DNA of 64,000 nucleotides from CAIXZV01 sp963697365 (GCA_963697365.1 CAVONT010000006.1:37143-101142), one strand, 5' to 3'; shown: positions 45,185 through 54,204, numbered from the stretch's first letter. Notes: generated by a model not told the origin, from the sequence alone. Program-made: numbers and translations.

Positions 45185-45776
45185 TCAGGGCCAGCGATCC
45201 CAGCGGGCGAACTCCTCGAACGGCACCCAGCCGCGCTTCAGGCTCGGTGAGCGCACATCCGGGAGCGGCCGGCCCACCGGCATCACCCCGATCGGCGCGA
45301 ACTCGTCGGGCACGCCAAGGAGAGCGCGGATCTCGTCCGGATCGCCGCCGGCGAAGCCGCAGCCGAGACCCTCGTTCACGGCCGCCAGCATGATGTTCTG
45401 CATCGTCGCGCCAACGTCCACCCACCAGTAGGGGATGGGCCAGTCGATCTCCGTCCCGTCGTCCTGGAGCTTGTCCGGCTCCTGGTAGCGGCGGTGGTAG
45501 ATCGGCCTCGGACACGCACGGGACGAACTGGGCCGCGCACTGGCTGATCCACGGACCCATGCCCATCTCGACGTAGGCCGCCTCGCCGCACAGGCGGGCG
45601 AGCTCCCGGCGCCGCTCCGGATCCACGACCACGACGAGGCGCTGGCCCTGGCTGAAGCCGGCCGACGGCGCGCGCTGGGCGAGCCGCGCGATGCGCTCGA
45701 GGACCTCGCGGTCCACGCCGCCCTCCTCGAACCGGCGGACGGCGCGGCGCTTCATGACGACGTCGGTGAACTCCAT
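45185..45776 (-). CDS. Nitroreductase-family flavoprotein (one frameshift)
   Basis: About 196 residues from ATG 45776. FMN-binding signature near the start: MEFTDVVMKRRAVRRFEEGG (R-R-A-V-R-x-F) and LAQRAPSAGFSQGQRLVVV. After a break near 45,510 come YWWVDVGATMQNIMLAAVNEGLGCGFAGG and the C-terminal EFAPIGVMPVGRPLPD, the usual G-x-P strand. The family reduces nitro compounds, quinones or acts in dehalogenation with NAD(P)H. Stands alone; convergent with the EamA gene. Confidence 0.82.
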
Positions 45777-46164
45777 GGTCAACCTTCCTGCGACTGTACG
45801 GCCCGGTCGTCGTGGATCGTCTCGCATGTCGGGGTTCGCCCGCTGGGCGCGCGAGCGCTCGACTGCTTCGTGGATGGCCGTTCGCCAGCGACACTTCGAC
45901 TCGGCGCCACTCGCGACGCCCTCGGCCCCTTGGGACACTTGGCCGCTCCAGCGCATCTGTCTGGTGAAGCCCGGAGAACCCGGAGGAGGGAGTGGAGCAC
46001 CAGTCATCAGCTCGACAACTCGCGAAACGAATGGCCTGCCGCCGACGCCAGTCGGGGCATCGGGCGACGCCAGGTGCGTGGAGCGCCCTGACCTGGTCGT
46101 CGGACGGCCCGAACGGAACAGCGCTCGCCTGCAGCGGCGAGCACGTCAGAGGAGGGAACACGTC
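45777..46164. other. Intergenic region with ECF-type promoter motif
   Basis: 388 bases between divergent genes, no gene supported. It holds the nitroreductase leader and, at 46,022-46,050, the first copy of the GCGAAACGAA/CCGACGCCA element described separately, which points toward the exported protein at 46,165. Confidence 0.5.
46022..46050 (+). promoter_or_regulatory. ECF-promoter-like element, copy 1
   Basis: GCGAAACGAA, 10 bases, CCGACGCCA. It matches copies at 46,855-46,883 and 48,843-48,872, each upstream of a gene of the ECF/exported-protein cluster. This copy precedes the exported protein at 46,165 by 115 bases. Confidence 0.55.
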
Positions 46165-46722
46165 ATGCGCCCCATCTCCAGGATCGCGCGGATCATCGGT
46201 GCGGTGATGCTGATCACGGCCGTGCTGCCGGGCAGTGTCGCGGCCGGGCAGGATCCCGCCACGTGCGGGGCCAACCGGGCCACCACGTTCACCACACCGG
46301 CCCCGGCAGGGCTCCTGACGCCGGGCACCCACCGCGTCCAGTGGAAGGTCGAGTACACCGACGCGTACACGGGCGAGCGGGTCGTCGACGACTCGATCGT
46401 CAACCAGGTCACCATCGACAACGCCGCCCCGGCGTACCCGAACACCGTCCTCATCCGGCTGTTCCGGAACACGACGCTCCTCGCCGGCGGCGAGGAGGTC
46501 ACGGTCGATGCGATCCGCCCCACGCAGGCCGCCCGGATGTACGTGAACGTGTCCTGGCTCAGGGGCGACAAGTTCTTCTCGGGCGAGTTCAAGGTCTTCG
46601 TCCGCTACGAGACCTCGAAGAACAAGTGGGCCGCCTACCAGCAGGTCACGGCGGGCCCGGAGCAGAGCTTCTGCGTCCAGTTCAACAGCGCGATCTGGCG
46701 CAAGGACTACGGCTGGGGCTGA
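46165..46722 (+). CDS. Exported protein of unknown function
   Basis: 185 residues with a Sec signal (ARIIGAVMLITAVLPGSVAAGQ, cleavage after A-A-G or V-A-A). The mature part, about 155 residues, has two cysteines (ATCGANR and QSFCVQF), possibly a disulfide. It looks beta-rich with HRVQWKVEYTDAYTGERVVDD and VTIDNAAPAYPNTVLIRLFR. No family recognised. ATG 46165 follows ggaggga. The upstream promoter-like element is shared with the downstream ECF gene, so it is probably a target of that sigma factor. Confidence 0.75.
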   Translation: MRPISRIARIIGAVMLITAVLPGSVAAGQDPATCGANRATTFTTPAPAGLLTPGTHRVQWKVEYTDAYTGERVVDDSIVNQVTIDNAAPAYPNTVLIRLFRNTTLLAGGEEVTVDAIRPTQAARMYVNVSWLRGDKFFSGEFKVFVRYETSKNKWAAYQQVTAGPEQSFCVQFNSAIWRKDYGWG

Positions 46723-46854
46723 ACCCCGGCGGCGTCCGTTCGGGCGTGCGGCGCGGCTCCGGCCGGCGTCGCGCGCCCGAGGCCATCCGCGATCCGCGGC
46801 AGGCGTGATGCCGTGACCCGAACTCGGCGCCAACCGTGCGCCAACTGGATCTCG

Positions 46855-46883
46855 GCGAAACGAAACCCCTTGCGCCGACGCCA
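46855..46883 (+). promoter_or_regulatory. ECF-promoter-like element, copy 2
   Basis: GCGAAACGAA, 10 bases, CCGACGCCA; 54 bases before the GTG of the ECF gene at 46,938. Identical in both conserved blocks to copy 1. Position suggests sigma autoregulation. Confidence 0.6.
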
Positions 46884-46937
46884 TACCCTGCAGACCCGGC
46901 GTTTGTCTGCCGGGCAAGGGTGAGGGACCAGCAGACC

Positions 46938-47498
46938 GTGGACCGGCGGGAGCTCGTCGAGCGGGCAGGGCGGGGCGATCACGACGCCTTCGCCGTGCTC
47001 GTCACGGCCTCGGCCGCCCGCCTCGACGCGGCCGCACGCCTGATCCTCCGTGACGGCGAGCTCGCCCGCGATGCGGTCCAGGACGCCCTCGTCCGCGCCT
47101 GGCGCGACCTGCCCGGGCTTCGCGACCCGGATCGGTTCGACGCCTGGCTCCACCGGCTCCTCGTGAACAGCTGCCTCGACCAGGCGCGCCGGCGCCGGCG
47201 CCGCCCGATCGAGATCGAGATCAACCCCATCCACGAGCCGGCGACGGGTGACACCACCCGCCACCTCGCGGACCGCGACCTCGTTGAACGGGCCCTGGCC
47301 CGCCTCGACCCGGAGCACCGCGCACTCGTCGTGCTGCACTACTACTTCGGCTACCCCCTCCCCGAAGCCGCGTCCTCGCTCGGGATCAGCCTCCCGGCGG
47401 CGAAGTCGCGGCTCCACCGGGCGATGCAGGGCCTGCGCCGGACACTCACCGCGGACCCCTCCGCCCTCGCGGAGCTGGAAGGAGGCCGACCGGCATGA
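46938..47498 (+). CDS. ECF-type RNA polymerase sigma factor
   Basis: 186 residues from GTG 46938 (VDRRELVERAGRGDHDAFAV). Sigma-2: LARDAVQDALVRAWRDLPGL and DPDRFDAWLHRLLVNSCLDQARR. Sigma-4: LDPEHRALVVLHYYFGYPLP, then EAASSLGISLPAAKSRLHRAMQGL. GTG 46920 and the frame's earlier GTG 46836 are possible starts, but 46938 aligns with its paralogues and leaves the promoter-like element outside the gene. The stop overlaps the next gene by four bases (ATGA). Expected to recognise the GCGAAACGAA/CCGACGCCA promoters at 46.0, 46.9 and 48.8 kb. Confidence 0.9.
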   Translation: MDRRELVERAGRGDHDAFAVLVTASAARLDAAARLILRDGELARDAVQDALVRAWRDLPGLRDPDRFDAWLHRLLVNSCLDQARRRRRRPIEIEINPIHEPATGDTTRHLADRDLVERALARLDPEHRALVVLHYYFGYPLPEAASSLGISLPAAKSRLHRAMQGLRRTLTADPSALAELEGGRPA

Positions 47499-48829
47499 GT
47501 GCCTTCGAGCAATTCGACCCGTTCGAGCAGCGCATCACCGCCGCCCTGGTCGAGCTTGCGCCTGCACGCCGCCCCGACTACCTCGAGGACGTCCTCCGCC
47601 AGACCGCGCGCACCTCGCAGCGGCCGCGCTGGTCGTTCGCCGGCCGCTGGCTTCCCGGGATGGCGACCGCATCGCCCGGGTGGGCCGGCCGCGCGCCCCT
47701 GCGCCCGATCCTCCTGCTCGCGATTCTCGCGCTGCTGACCCTGGCAGCCACCGCGATCCTCGTTGCCGGTTCCCGTCCAAAGCTCCCGTTGCCCACCGGG
47801 CCGACAGGCAACGGCGCCCTCGTCTACCCGAGCGGCGGCGACCTGCTGATCAAGGACGACATCACGAACGACTCGCCCGGCCGGCCGCTTGTCGCCGGTT
47901 CGGCGAAGCAGTACGCGCCGTACCTCTCACCGGATGGCCAGACCGTCGTCTATGCCGAGGCGGGCGACGGCGGCGACGACCTGTGGGCGGTGGACATCGA
48001 CGGCTCGAACCGCCGCCAGCTGCTGCCCGACCCCATCAGCGAAGGCTGGTCGCAGTTGTCCTGGGCGCTCGACAGCCAGCATCTCCTCGTCAGCGGCTTC
48101 TTTCCTGGCGGGATGCAACGTCTCTACGACGTCCGCGCCGACGGCTCCGGGGCAAGGGAGCTCGTATTCGACGACCTGGTCCCGTGGGAAGCGTTCTGGA
48201 GCCCGGTCGACCCGGATACCTTCCTCCTGCGAGCCCATAGGAAGACCGGTGTGCCGGCGCTGGGCCTCTTCCTGGCGAACGCTGACGGGAGCGGCCTCCG
48301 GTCACTCGGCCTCAGTGGTCAGTCGGCGTTCGGCCCGCAGTACACCCTGTCAGGAGCCTCCTGGTCGCCGGACGGGAAGACCATCGCCTACAACAGCATC
48401 GAGCTGGACCCCGAGACGCTCATCACGCACTTCCGCGTGCACATCGTGAACGCCGACGGCACGAACGACCGCGCGCTTCCGGGTCCCGCGGACCCGCGCA
48501 TCAACGAGGGCTGGCCGATCTTCTCGCCTGACGGGACGCAGCTCCTCGTCCAGCACTTCAGGTTCCCGACCGGCGAGGACACCCGCGATGGTGCCGGCTC
48601 GATCGCGGTGATGCCCGCCGACGGGTCGGCCCCTGCCCGGGAGATCGGCACAAGGATCGACGCGACCAACAACCCCGACACCTGGAAGGACTGGTCGCCC
48701 GACGGCGGGTTCGTGCTCCAGATGGTCGATGAGACGGGGACGGCCTATCTCGTGGATCCGGACACGGGTGCCGCGACCGAGCTCCCGTGGGCGGAGGACA
48801 TCCCGGTCTGGCAGCGCGTCGCCCGCTGA
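47495..48829 (+). CDS. Single-pass membrane beta-propeller protein, putative anti-sigma factor
   Basis: 444 residues. Cytoplasmic N-terminus (RITAALVELAPARRPDYLED, then VLRQTARTSQRPRW), one membrane helix (PILLLAILALLTLAATAILVA) and an exterior with PD40/TolB-type repeats: YLSPDGQTVVYAEAG, WSPDGKTIAYNSI, FSPDGTQLLVQHF, WSPDGGFVLQMVD. The first ~50 residues resemble the equivalent part of the 50.9 kb protein. No zinc-binding anti-sigma motif. Translational coupling to the ECF gene supports an anti-sigma role, with the propeller as sensor of an envelope ligand. Intact frame. Confidence 0.7.
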   Translation: MSAFEQFDPFEQRITAALVELAPARRPDYLEDVLRQTARTSQRPRWSFAGRWLPGMATASPGWAGRAPLRPILLLAILALLTLAATAILVAGSRPKLPLPTGPTGNGALVYPSGGDLLIKDDITNDSPGRPLVAGSAKQYAPYLSPDGQTVVYAEAGDGGDDLWAVDIDGSNRRQLLPDPISEGWSQLSWALDSQHLLVSGFFPGGMQRLYDVRADGSGARELVFDDLVPWEAFWSPVDPDTFLLRAHRKTGVPALGLFLANADGSGLRSLGLSGQSAFGPQYTLSGASWSPDGKTIAYNSIELDPETLITHFRVHIVNADGTNDRALPGPADPRINEGWPIFSPDGTQLLVQHFRFPTGEDTRDGAGSIAVMPADGSAPAREIGTRIDATNNPDTWKDWSPDGGFVLQMVDETGTAYLVDPDTGAATELPWAEDIPVWQRVAR

Positions 48830-48842
48830 GGACCCGAAACGG

Positions 48843-48872
48843 ACGCAACGAATTCGTACTCGGCCGACGCCA
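48843..48872 (+). promoter_or_regulatory. ECF-promoter-like element, copy 3
   Basis: ACGCAACGAA, 11 bases, CCGACGCCA (last block at 48,864-48,872); 50 bases before the exported protein at 48,922. One base longer spacer and two differences in the left block relative to copies 1 and 2. Confidence 0.5.
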
Positions 48873-48921
48873 GACATGGTGAACGCGGCACCAGCCGCTC
48901 GAGCCCACTGGGAGGAACTCC

Positions 48922-49356
48922 ATGCGCGTCCCGCTCCTTCGCCCGATCGCGGCCGGCCTGGTCGCGGCGGCCCTGCTCGCACCGGCCGCCTCGGCGGCGT
49001 CCCCGGTCGAGATCACCCTCACGGTCCCCGCCTTCGGCGGCTCCGAGACGTTCGTCGCCAGCGGCGGCTTCTGCCCCTCGGGCACGTCCACCAGCTCGAA
49101 CTTCCGGTTCGCCGGCGGTGGTCGGGCCGGCACCTTCCACCTCGACAAGACCTTCTTCTGCGACGGCGGGAGCGACTCCCTCACCATCCGCCTCAACGCC
49201 GCCACGGCCAACGGCTCGACGCAGGACCAGGGCGGCTGGAAGGTCATCTCCGGCACCGGCGCCTACGAGGGGATCCGCGGGGGCGGCAACCTGGTCGGCT
49301 ACTACCCGGCCACAGGCGGCGTCATCGACCACTACGTGGGCGTGCTGACCCGCTAG
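48922..49356 (+). CDS. Exported protein with allene-oxide-cyclase-barrel-like C-terminus
   Basis: 144 residues. Signal peptide LLRPIAAGLVAAALLAPAAS with A-S-A cleavage. The mature protein is beta-rich with two cysteines (GGFCPSG and KTFFCDGG). The end, GGWKVISGTGAYEGIRGGGN, then LVGYYPATGGVIDHYVGVL, resembles the closing strands (G-T-G-x-Y-x-x-x-x-G-x-G) of small allene-oxide-cyclase-barrel-like secreted proteins. Ligand binding is plausible but unknown. ggaggaactcc precedes ATG 48922. The promoter-like copy 3 upstream links it to the ECF factor at 46.9 kb. Confidence 0.75.
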   Translation: MRVPLLRPIAAGLVAAALLAPAASAASPVEITLTVPAFGGSETFVASGGFCPSGTSTSSNFRFAGGGRAGTFHLDKTFFCDGGSDSLTIRLNAATANGSTQDQGGWKVISGTGAYEGIRGGGNLVGYYPATGGVIDHYVGVLTR

Positions 49357-49514
49357 ACGGGGCTGGACAGGGGCTCGACGGGCCGGCGATCCGGGCGGGT
49401 CGCCGGCTCGCCGGCACGTCCGCGCATCCGTGGCCGGCTCGCGCAAGCGGGTGTCGCGGAGCGACGCTGGTCCTGGCCGAAATCCACGGCTCCGCCCGCG
49501 ACGAACACACGGAC

Positions 49515-50266
49515 ATGACAGGCTCCCGCCCTGCCGCGGCCCAGGATTCCCCCGAGGAACTGGTTCGACGTGCCGCGAAGCGGTGACACCGCGGCCTTCG
49601 CCCGCATCGTCCGGCTGCACAACGAGGAGATGACGCGGGTGGCCTTCGTCATCGTGGGCGACTCCGCGACTGCGGCCTTGGCGACCGAGGCTGCCTGGTT
49701 CAGCGCCTGGCCCGGGTTGCGCCGCAAGCGCACGCCCGATGCACTGGGCTCGTGGCTGTGCTCGCTCGCTGCGGCCGAGGCGACGGGCCTGGCGAGACGC
49801 CGGGATGCCCACGGTGCGCCCGTGCTCGCGACGCTCGACGAGCCGCCCCACCGGCTGCGCCCGGCCGACGAGGCGCTGGCGATCGCCCTCGACGCGGCTG
49901 GACCCGGAGGACCGTGCCCTGCTGGCGCTGCGTCATGTCGCCGGCCTGTCGATGGCCGAGGTCAGGCAGAGCCGTGCGCCGCTCCAGGCCGCCAGTTGAC
50001 GTCCGGCTCGCACGGCTCGCCTTCGACATCGGCGGCTCCGGCCCGTCCGGCTCCGACCCGGCCGACGTCGATCGCCTGCTCGGCCAGCGCCTCCGCGCCC
50101 TCGCCGCTGGCCCGGTTCGCCACGTCGACGCGGACGCGACGGCGCGCCGGGCCCGCGCGGAGGAGTCGCTCGAGCGCACCCGGGTGGTCTCGGTCGCCAT
50201 CGGCGCGGTCGCGGCGTGCTCGTCGCGGCGCACCCGTACCTGGCGCAGCTGCTCTTCGGGCGATAG
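49515..50266 (+). CDS. Sigma-70-like protein with C-terminal membrane helix (frameshifted)
   Basis: Joined frames give about 250 residues. Sigma-2-like: SGDTAAFARIVRLHNEEMTRVAFVIVGD. Sigma-4-like: LDPEDRALLALRHVAGLSMA, then EVGQ-type turn and RSRPPVDVRLARLAFDIGG. Beyond sigma-4 there is an unusual ~90-residue extension (RLLGQRLRALAAGPVRHVDA) ending in a hydrophobic helix, VVSVAIGAV, and after a shift VLVAAHPYLAQLLFGR-stop at 50,266. No anti-sigma gene follows. Breaks near 49,575, 49,905, 49,975 and 50,215 make details uncertain. If the extension is real, the sigma factor would be membrane-tethered by itself. Confidence 0.6.
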
Positions 50267-50302
50267 CGCCGACGCAGGCCCGGCACCGGGTCCGAATCGC
50301 CA

Positions 50303-50331
50303 TGAACGTTTGACACCTCTCGTCCACTCAT
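50303..50331 (+). promoter_or_regulatory. Promoter-like element shared with the 33.1 kb ECF gene
   Basis: TGAACGTT (50,303-50,310), 14 bases, CACTCAT (50,325-50,331), five bases, GTGACC, mirroring 33,103-33,130. Within the spacer, TGACAC plus eight bases plus CACTC also matches the element before the 55.1 kb ECF gene. Confidence 0.55.
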
Positions 50332-50378
50332 AGGGTGTGACCGCGCCGCCCCCTGGCGCGGCACCGAGGGAGGACCGG

Positions 50379-50927
50379 GTGCGAGACATCGTCGAACAGG
50401 CGATGCGCGGCGACCGCGAGGCATTCGCGTGGCTGGTCAACCAGACCAGCGACCGGATGTACGCCGTCGCGACGCGGATCCTGCGCGACACCCACCTTGC
50501 CGAGGACGCCCTGCAGAGCGCCCTCGTCACGGCCTGGCGCCAGCTCCCGACGCTCCGGGACCCGGACCGCTTCGAAGCCTGGGTCCGCAAGCTCGTCGTC
50601 CATGCCTGCTACGCCGAGGCCAGGCGTCGCACGACGTGGGCGGCCAACGTTCGTGCCCTGCCGATCGACGGACCGACGGGACCGGACGACATCCTCGGTG
50701 TCTCCGATCGCGACGCACTCGACCGGGCGTTCCGGCGCCTGAGCGTCGAGCAGCGCGCGGTCTTCGTCCTGCACCACCACCTCGGGCTGCCCCTGGTCGA
50801 GATCGCCGAGACCCTCGGCGTCCCGGCCGGGACCGCCCGCTCACGCCTGCACTACGCGACCCGGACGCTGCGCGCGGCGATCGAGGCCGACGCTGCGCCC
50901 GTCGTCCCCGAAGGACGGATGGCATGA
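50379..50927 (+). CDS. ECF-type RNA polymerase sigma factor
   Basis: 182 residues from GTG 50379, five bases after gagggagga. MRDIVEQAMRGDREAFAWLV starts sigma-2, with HLAEDALQSALVTAWRQLPTL and DRFEAWVRKLVVHACYAEARRR. Sigma-4: LSVEQRAVFVLHHHLGLPLV, then EIAETLGVPAGTARSRLHYATRTL. It is strikingly similar to the 33.1 kb factor over both domains (same RAVFVLHHHLGLPLVE and GTARSRLHYAT), and their promoters match too, so these are recent paralogues that may cross-recognise promoters. Overlaps the next gene by four bases. Its 3' half is duplicated, degraded, at the right edge of the window. Confidence 0.9.
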   Translation: MRDIVEQAMRGDREAFAWLVNQTSDRMYAVATRILRDTHLAEDALQSALVTAWRQLPTLRDPDRFEAWVRKLVVHACYAEARRRTTWAANVRALPIDGPTGPDDILGVSDRDALDRAFRRLSVEQRAVFVLHHHLGLPLVEIAETLGVPAGTARSRLHYATRTLRAAIEADAAPVVPEGRMA

Positions 50928-52211
50928 CCACGGACACGCGACTTCGACCGCATCACGCGAGCATGGCTCGACCTGATGCCCGACGAGGCCCCAGACCGGG
51001 TGATCGATGCCGTCCTGCAGGCCGTCACGACCGAGCCGCAGGTGCGGCGGGGAATCCTCGGCCGCCGGTGGGTCCCAGGCCCCATCCGTCTGCCCGCCCC
51101 CATGGCGGTCATCCTGCTGCTCGGTCTGCTGCTCGCGGCAGCGGTCGGGATCGGCCTGTTCGGCGGTGGCGGCCAGGGGTTCCCCGCCGTGGTGCCGGCG
51201 ACTCCGACCCTGCAGCCGAGCGTGGCGCCGGCAACGCCGACCCTGCAGCCGAGCGTCGGACCGTCACTGCCGACCCCCATCGCGATCCTTCCCGGCGAGC
51301 CTTGGCTCGTCTACGCATCGCCGAGTGGCAGCCGGACGGGCGGAGGCCTCATCCTCGCCCGCCCGGACGGCACCGACCGCCATGAGATCCTGGCGCCGGC
51401 CCGACGCTCGCCTCGATCATCCCGACTGGTCGCGAGACGGGTCGATGCTCGCCTACGACAGCTGGTCTCCGGACGAGGCGAATCCCTCGTTCGACCGGAT
51501 CGACATCTGGATCTCGGACGCGGACGGGGCGAACGCGCGCCAGGTCACGACCTGCGAGTCACCGTGCCTCCAGCGCTCCTGGGCCGCCTGGTCGCCGGAC
51601 GGGACCAAGTTGGCGATGATCCGCTACGACCTCACGCCCGACCAGACGTGGGGTCCGAGCGCGCTCGAGATCCTCGATCTCGCCTCCGGCGACATCCGGG
51701 TTGTGGCGGAGACCGAGGACGGCCTGACCTCGTACTACACGCCACGCTGGTCGCCGGATGGACGCCGCATCGTCTTCGGCCTTGAGACGTACGCGGACGC
51801 CAGCCAGTCGACGCTCGTCACGAGCGCCCTGGCCGTGACCAGCGTCGTTGGCTCCGACGCCGAGCTGACGATCCTCACGCCACCCGATCTCGAGGCCCGG
51901 TTTCCGGACTGGCACCCGACCGACGACCGGATCGTCTTCCAGGCACGCCGGCCCGAATCCGGTGCCTCGACCACCGACCTGTACGTCATCGGGGCGGACG
52001 CAGTCGAACCTCACCAACCTCACGGCCTTCGGTGGGCAAGGACCGTGGAGCCGAGATGCCCACCTGGGCGCCTGACGGTCTGCGCATCTGGTTCAGCTCG
52101 CAGTCGGGAAGGCCACAGAAGACCGCCGCATCCATGGCAGCGGACGGATCGGACCGGCTGGTCGTGAACCTCGATCTGGCTGCCTCGCCTCGCCTCAGGC
52201 CGACACCCTAG
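50924..52211 (+). CDS. Single-pass membrane PD40-propeller protein, putative anti-sigma factor (frameshifted)
   Basis: About 428 residues when breaks near 50,945, 51,400 and 52,000-52,050 are bridged. Cytoplasmic part: ITRAWLDLMPDEAPDRVIDA, then VLQAVTTEPQVRRG. One membrane helix: MAVILLLGLLLAAAVGIGLF. A linker with a duplicated 30-base unit (PATPTLQPSV twice) leads to an exterior propeller: WSRDGSMLAYDSW, WSPDGTKLAMIRY, WSPDGRRIVFGLE, WHPTDDRIVFQAR and, after the last shift, WAPDGLRIWFSS. Ends at TAG 52,209-52,211. Coupled to the sigma gene by ATGA. Same architecture as the 33.7 and 47.5 kb proteins. Confidence 0.7.
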
Positions 52212-52354
52212 ACCCGCCGCGCTCCACGGACAGCCCGACAGCACCCAAGGAGATCGCCATGTGATTGCCATGCCAGGAAGCAAGTCCCGAACCACCTGAC
52301 GCCATCAACCGAGACGGGCGACCCGTGCGGGTCGCTACCCACAGGAGGAATCGA

Positions 52355-52991
52355 ATGTCGTCCCACGCGTCCCCCCGCCGCCAGGCCGCCCGGGCCCTGG
52401 TCGCCGCCATCGCCGGCCTGCTAGTGCTCGCCGGCCCGGCGGCCGCCCGCACCCCAGTGGACCCGTCCACCCTCAACCCGGCCCCGCCGGACTTCTTCAA
52501 CGCCGAGTGCCACGCGGCTGCAGGCGGCACCGTGTGCACCCTGCACTTCAGCGACGAACCGTTCGCGGGCGAGCCCAGCGGCATCGTGTGCGGCGGCACC
52601 GAACTCGTGTACTCCCAGGAGCGCTCCGTCGTCGGCAAGCGCATCTATGACGCCAACGGGGACCTCGTGCAGCGGCACTTCCGCGAGTACATGGGTGGAA
52701 CCTTCACGAACCCCGACACGGGCGCGAGCGTCCCGTGGGCGCAGCACGACACGATCCTGCACAACCTCGGCGGTGCCCGGCGACCTCGGCAGTGGCACCA
52801 CGATGATCACGGGTCTGACGACACGCGTCTGGATGCCCGGCGGTGGCTCGATCCTGCTCGACGCCGGCACGTCGCTCGAGGACGCTGCGACGGGCGATCT
52901 CGTTCGCGAAGGGGGTCCGCACCCCTTCCGCGACTACTTCCTGAACGGGGACATGTCCGCGCTGCAGCCCATCTGCGACGCGCTCGACTGA
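52355..52991 (+). CDS. Exported protein of unknown function (one frameshift)
   Basis: About 211 residues. Signal peptide with ALVAAIAGLLVLAGPAAA. The mature region contains cysteine pairs (AECHAAAGGTVCTLHF, IVCGG) and a beta-rich body: SVVGKRIYDANGDLVQRHFREY, then HDTILHNL, GDLGSGTTMITGLTTRVWMP, GGGSILLDAGTSLEDA and DYFLNGDMSALQPICDALD. One break near 52,775. No family recognised, though such proteins with a G-S-T-T-x-x-G core appear as small secreted proteins in high-GC soil bacteria. aggaggaatcg precedes ATG 52355. Probably a target or partner of the ECF/propeller pair just upstream. Confidence 0.7.
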
Positions 52992-53067
52992 CGGTCGCCG
53001 CCAACGTCCGACCTTCCCTGGCCGGGGCCGAACGCAGTCGGCCCCGGCAGTCTCTCGGAGGAGTGCC

Positions 53068-54204
53068 ATGCGTGTGCACCGCCCGACCGCGTTCCGGCGC
53101 GATGGTCCTGTGCGCGGCCCTGGTGGCCGGTTGCGGCGCCGCCGGCGCCGGGACGCCCCTCGTCGGGTCCGCCACCACCGAAACCGCCTCCACCACGCCG
53201 ACTGGAGCAACGGCCGCGACGCCGTCCCCGGATCCGGCGCCCAGCCTGGCCGGTGCCAGTTCCCGGCCGGGGTCGACTCCTGCGCCGTCGCCCGCGATCG
53301 CCGTCCTGCCGGGCGAGCTCTGGGTCCTCTACGGCCGCCACGTCGACGACCGCCCGAAGAAGGCGCTGTACCTGGTGCGGCCGGACGGCTCGGACGATCA
53401 CCGGATCCTCCCGGAGGTCGGCGGGTACGTCAGTGGCCTCAACTGGTCCCCGGATGGGACGCGGATCGCGTTCGTCTACGTCGGTCCCGGCTCGGCACGG
53501 ACGGCGAGACTGGCTCGCCAGACGCGGATGGCACAGGAGCCGCGAAGGCCTTCGACGGTGCGCCCGACTGCAGCGGCGCCTACCACCCGGGCTGGTCGCC
53601 CGACGGCAGGCAGATCGCGTTCGTGTGCTACACGGCGGACGGCGACGGGCGCCTCGCGACGTGGGACCTGGAGTCCGCAACCCGGCGCGACCTGTACCGC
53701 TACACCTGGCCCGAGCATCTCGACAACGGTCCCCGATGGTCGCCGGACGGTTCCACCATCGCCTTCGACATCCTCCACTGGGATCCGACGAACACGTTCC
53801 TCGACGGCTCGGTGATCGCGACGGTCCCGGCGGACGGCGGCTCCGTGACACGGCTCACCGAGCCCGGGCAGTTCTTCGCGCACCCGTCGTGGCGCCCGGA
53901 CGGCAAGGCGCTGGTCGTCAACGACTACGACCTCGGCAACATGACTGGCGCTGTCCACGCCTCGAACCTCTACGAGCTGGGGCTGGACGGGACGGTGCTG
54001 CGCCAGGTCACCACGGCGTCGGTCGACGGGTTGCTGCGGATCGCCCAGCCGTCGTGGGATCCCTCGGGCGATCGGATCTGGGTGACCATCTACACCCCCG
54101 ACGAGGCGCCCTATCTCCATCCGGGTTGGGTCGACCCCGTCACTGGTGCCTGGACCGCCCTGCCGGTGGCCGGCGGATCGCCGGAGATGCGCCCGTCGCC
54201 GTAG
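53068..54204 (+). CDS. PD40/TolB-like propeller lipoprotein (frameshifted)
   Basis: About 379 residues after bridging shifts near 53,095 and 53,500-53,550. The N-terminus is lipoprotein-like: MVLCAALVAGCGAAGAG, with the lipobox Cys in V-A-G-C, followed by a long Pro/Ser/Thr linker. The propeller blades show PD40 motifs: WSPDGTRIAFVYV, WSPDGRQIAFVCY, WSPDGSTIAFDIL, WRPDGKALVVNDY and WDPSGDRIWVTIY. It resembles the exterior of the membrane anti-sigma proteins but is anchored by lipid instead of a helix, so it may act as a sensor partner or decoy in the same network. Ends MRPSP at 54,204. Confidence 0.7.
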   Translation: MRVHRPTAFRRDGPVRGPGGRLRRRRRRDAPRRVRHHRNRLHHADWSNGRDAVPGSGAQPGRCQFPAGVDSCAVARDRRPAGRALGPLRPPRRRPPEEGAVPGAAGRLGRSPDPPGGRRVRQWPQLVPGWDADRVRLRRSRLGTDGETGSPDADGTGAAKAFDGAPDCSGAYHPGWSPDGRQIAFVCYTADGDGRLATWDLESATRRDLYRYTWPEHLDNGPRWSPDGSTIAFDILHWDPTNTFLDGSVIATVPADGGSVTRLTEPGQFFAHPSWRPDGKALVVNDYDLGNMTGAVHASNLYELGLDGTVLRQVTTASVDGLLRIAQPSWDPSGDRIWVTIYTPDEAPYLHPGWVDPVTGAWTALPVAGGSPEMRPSP

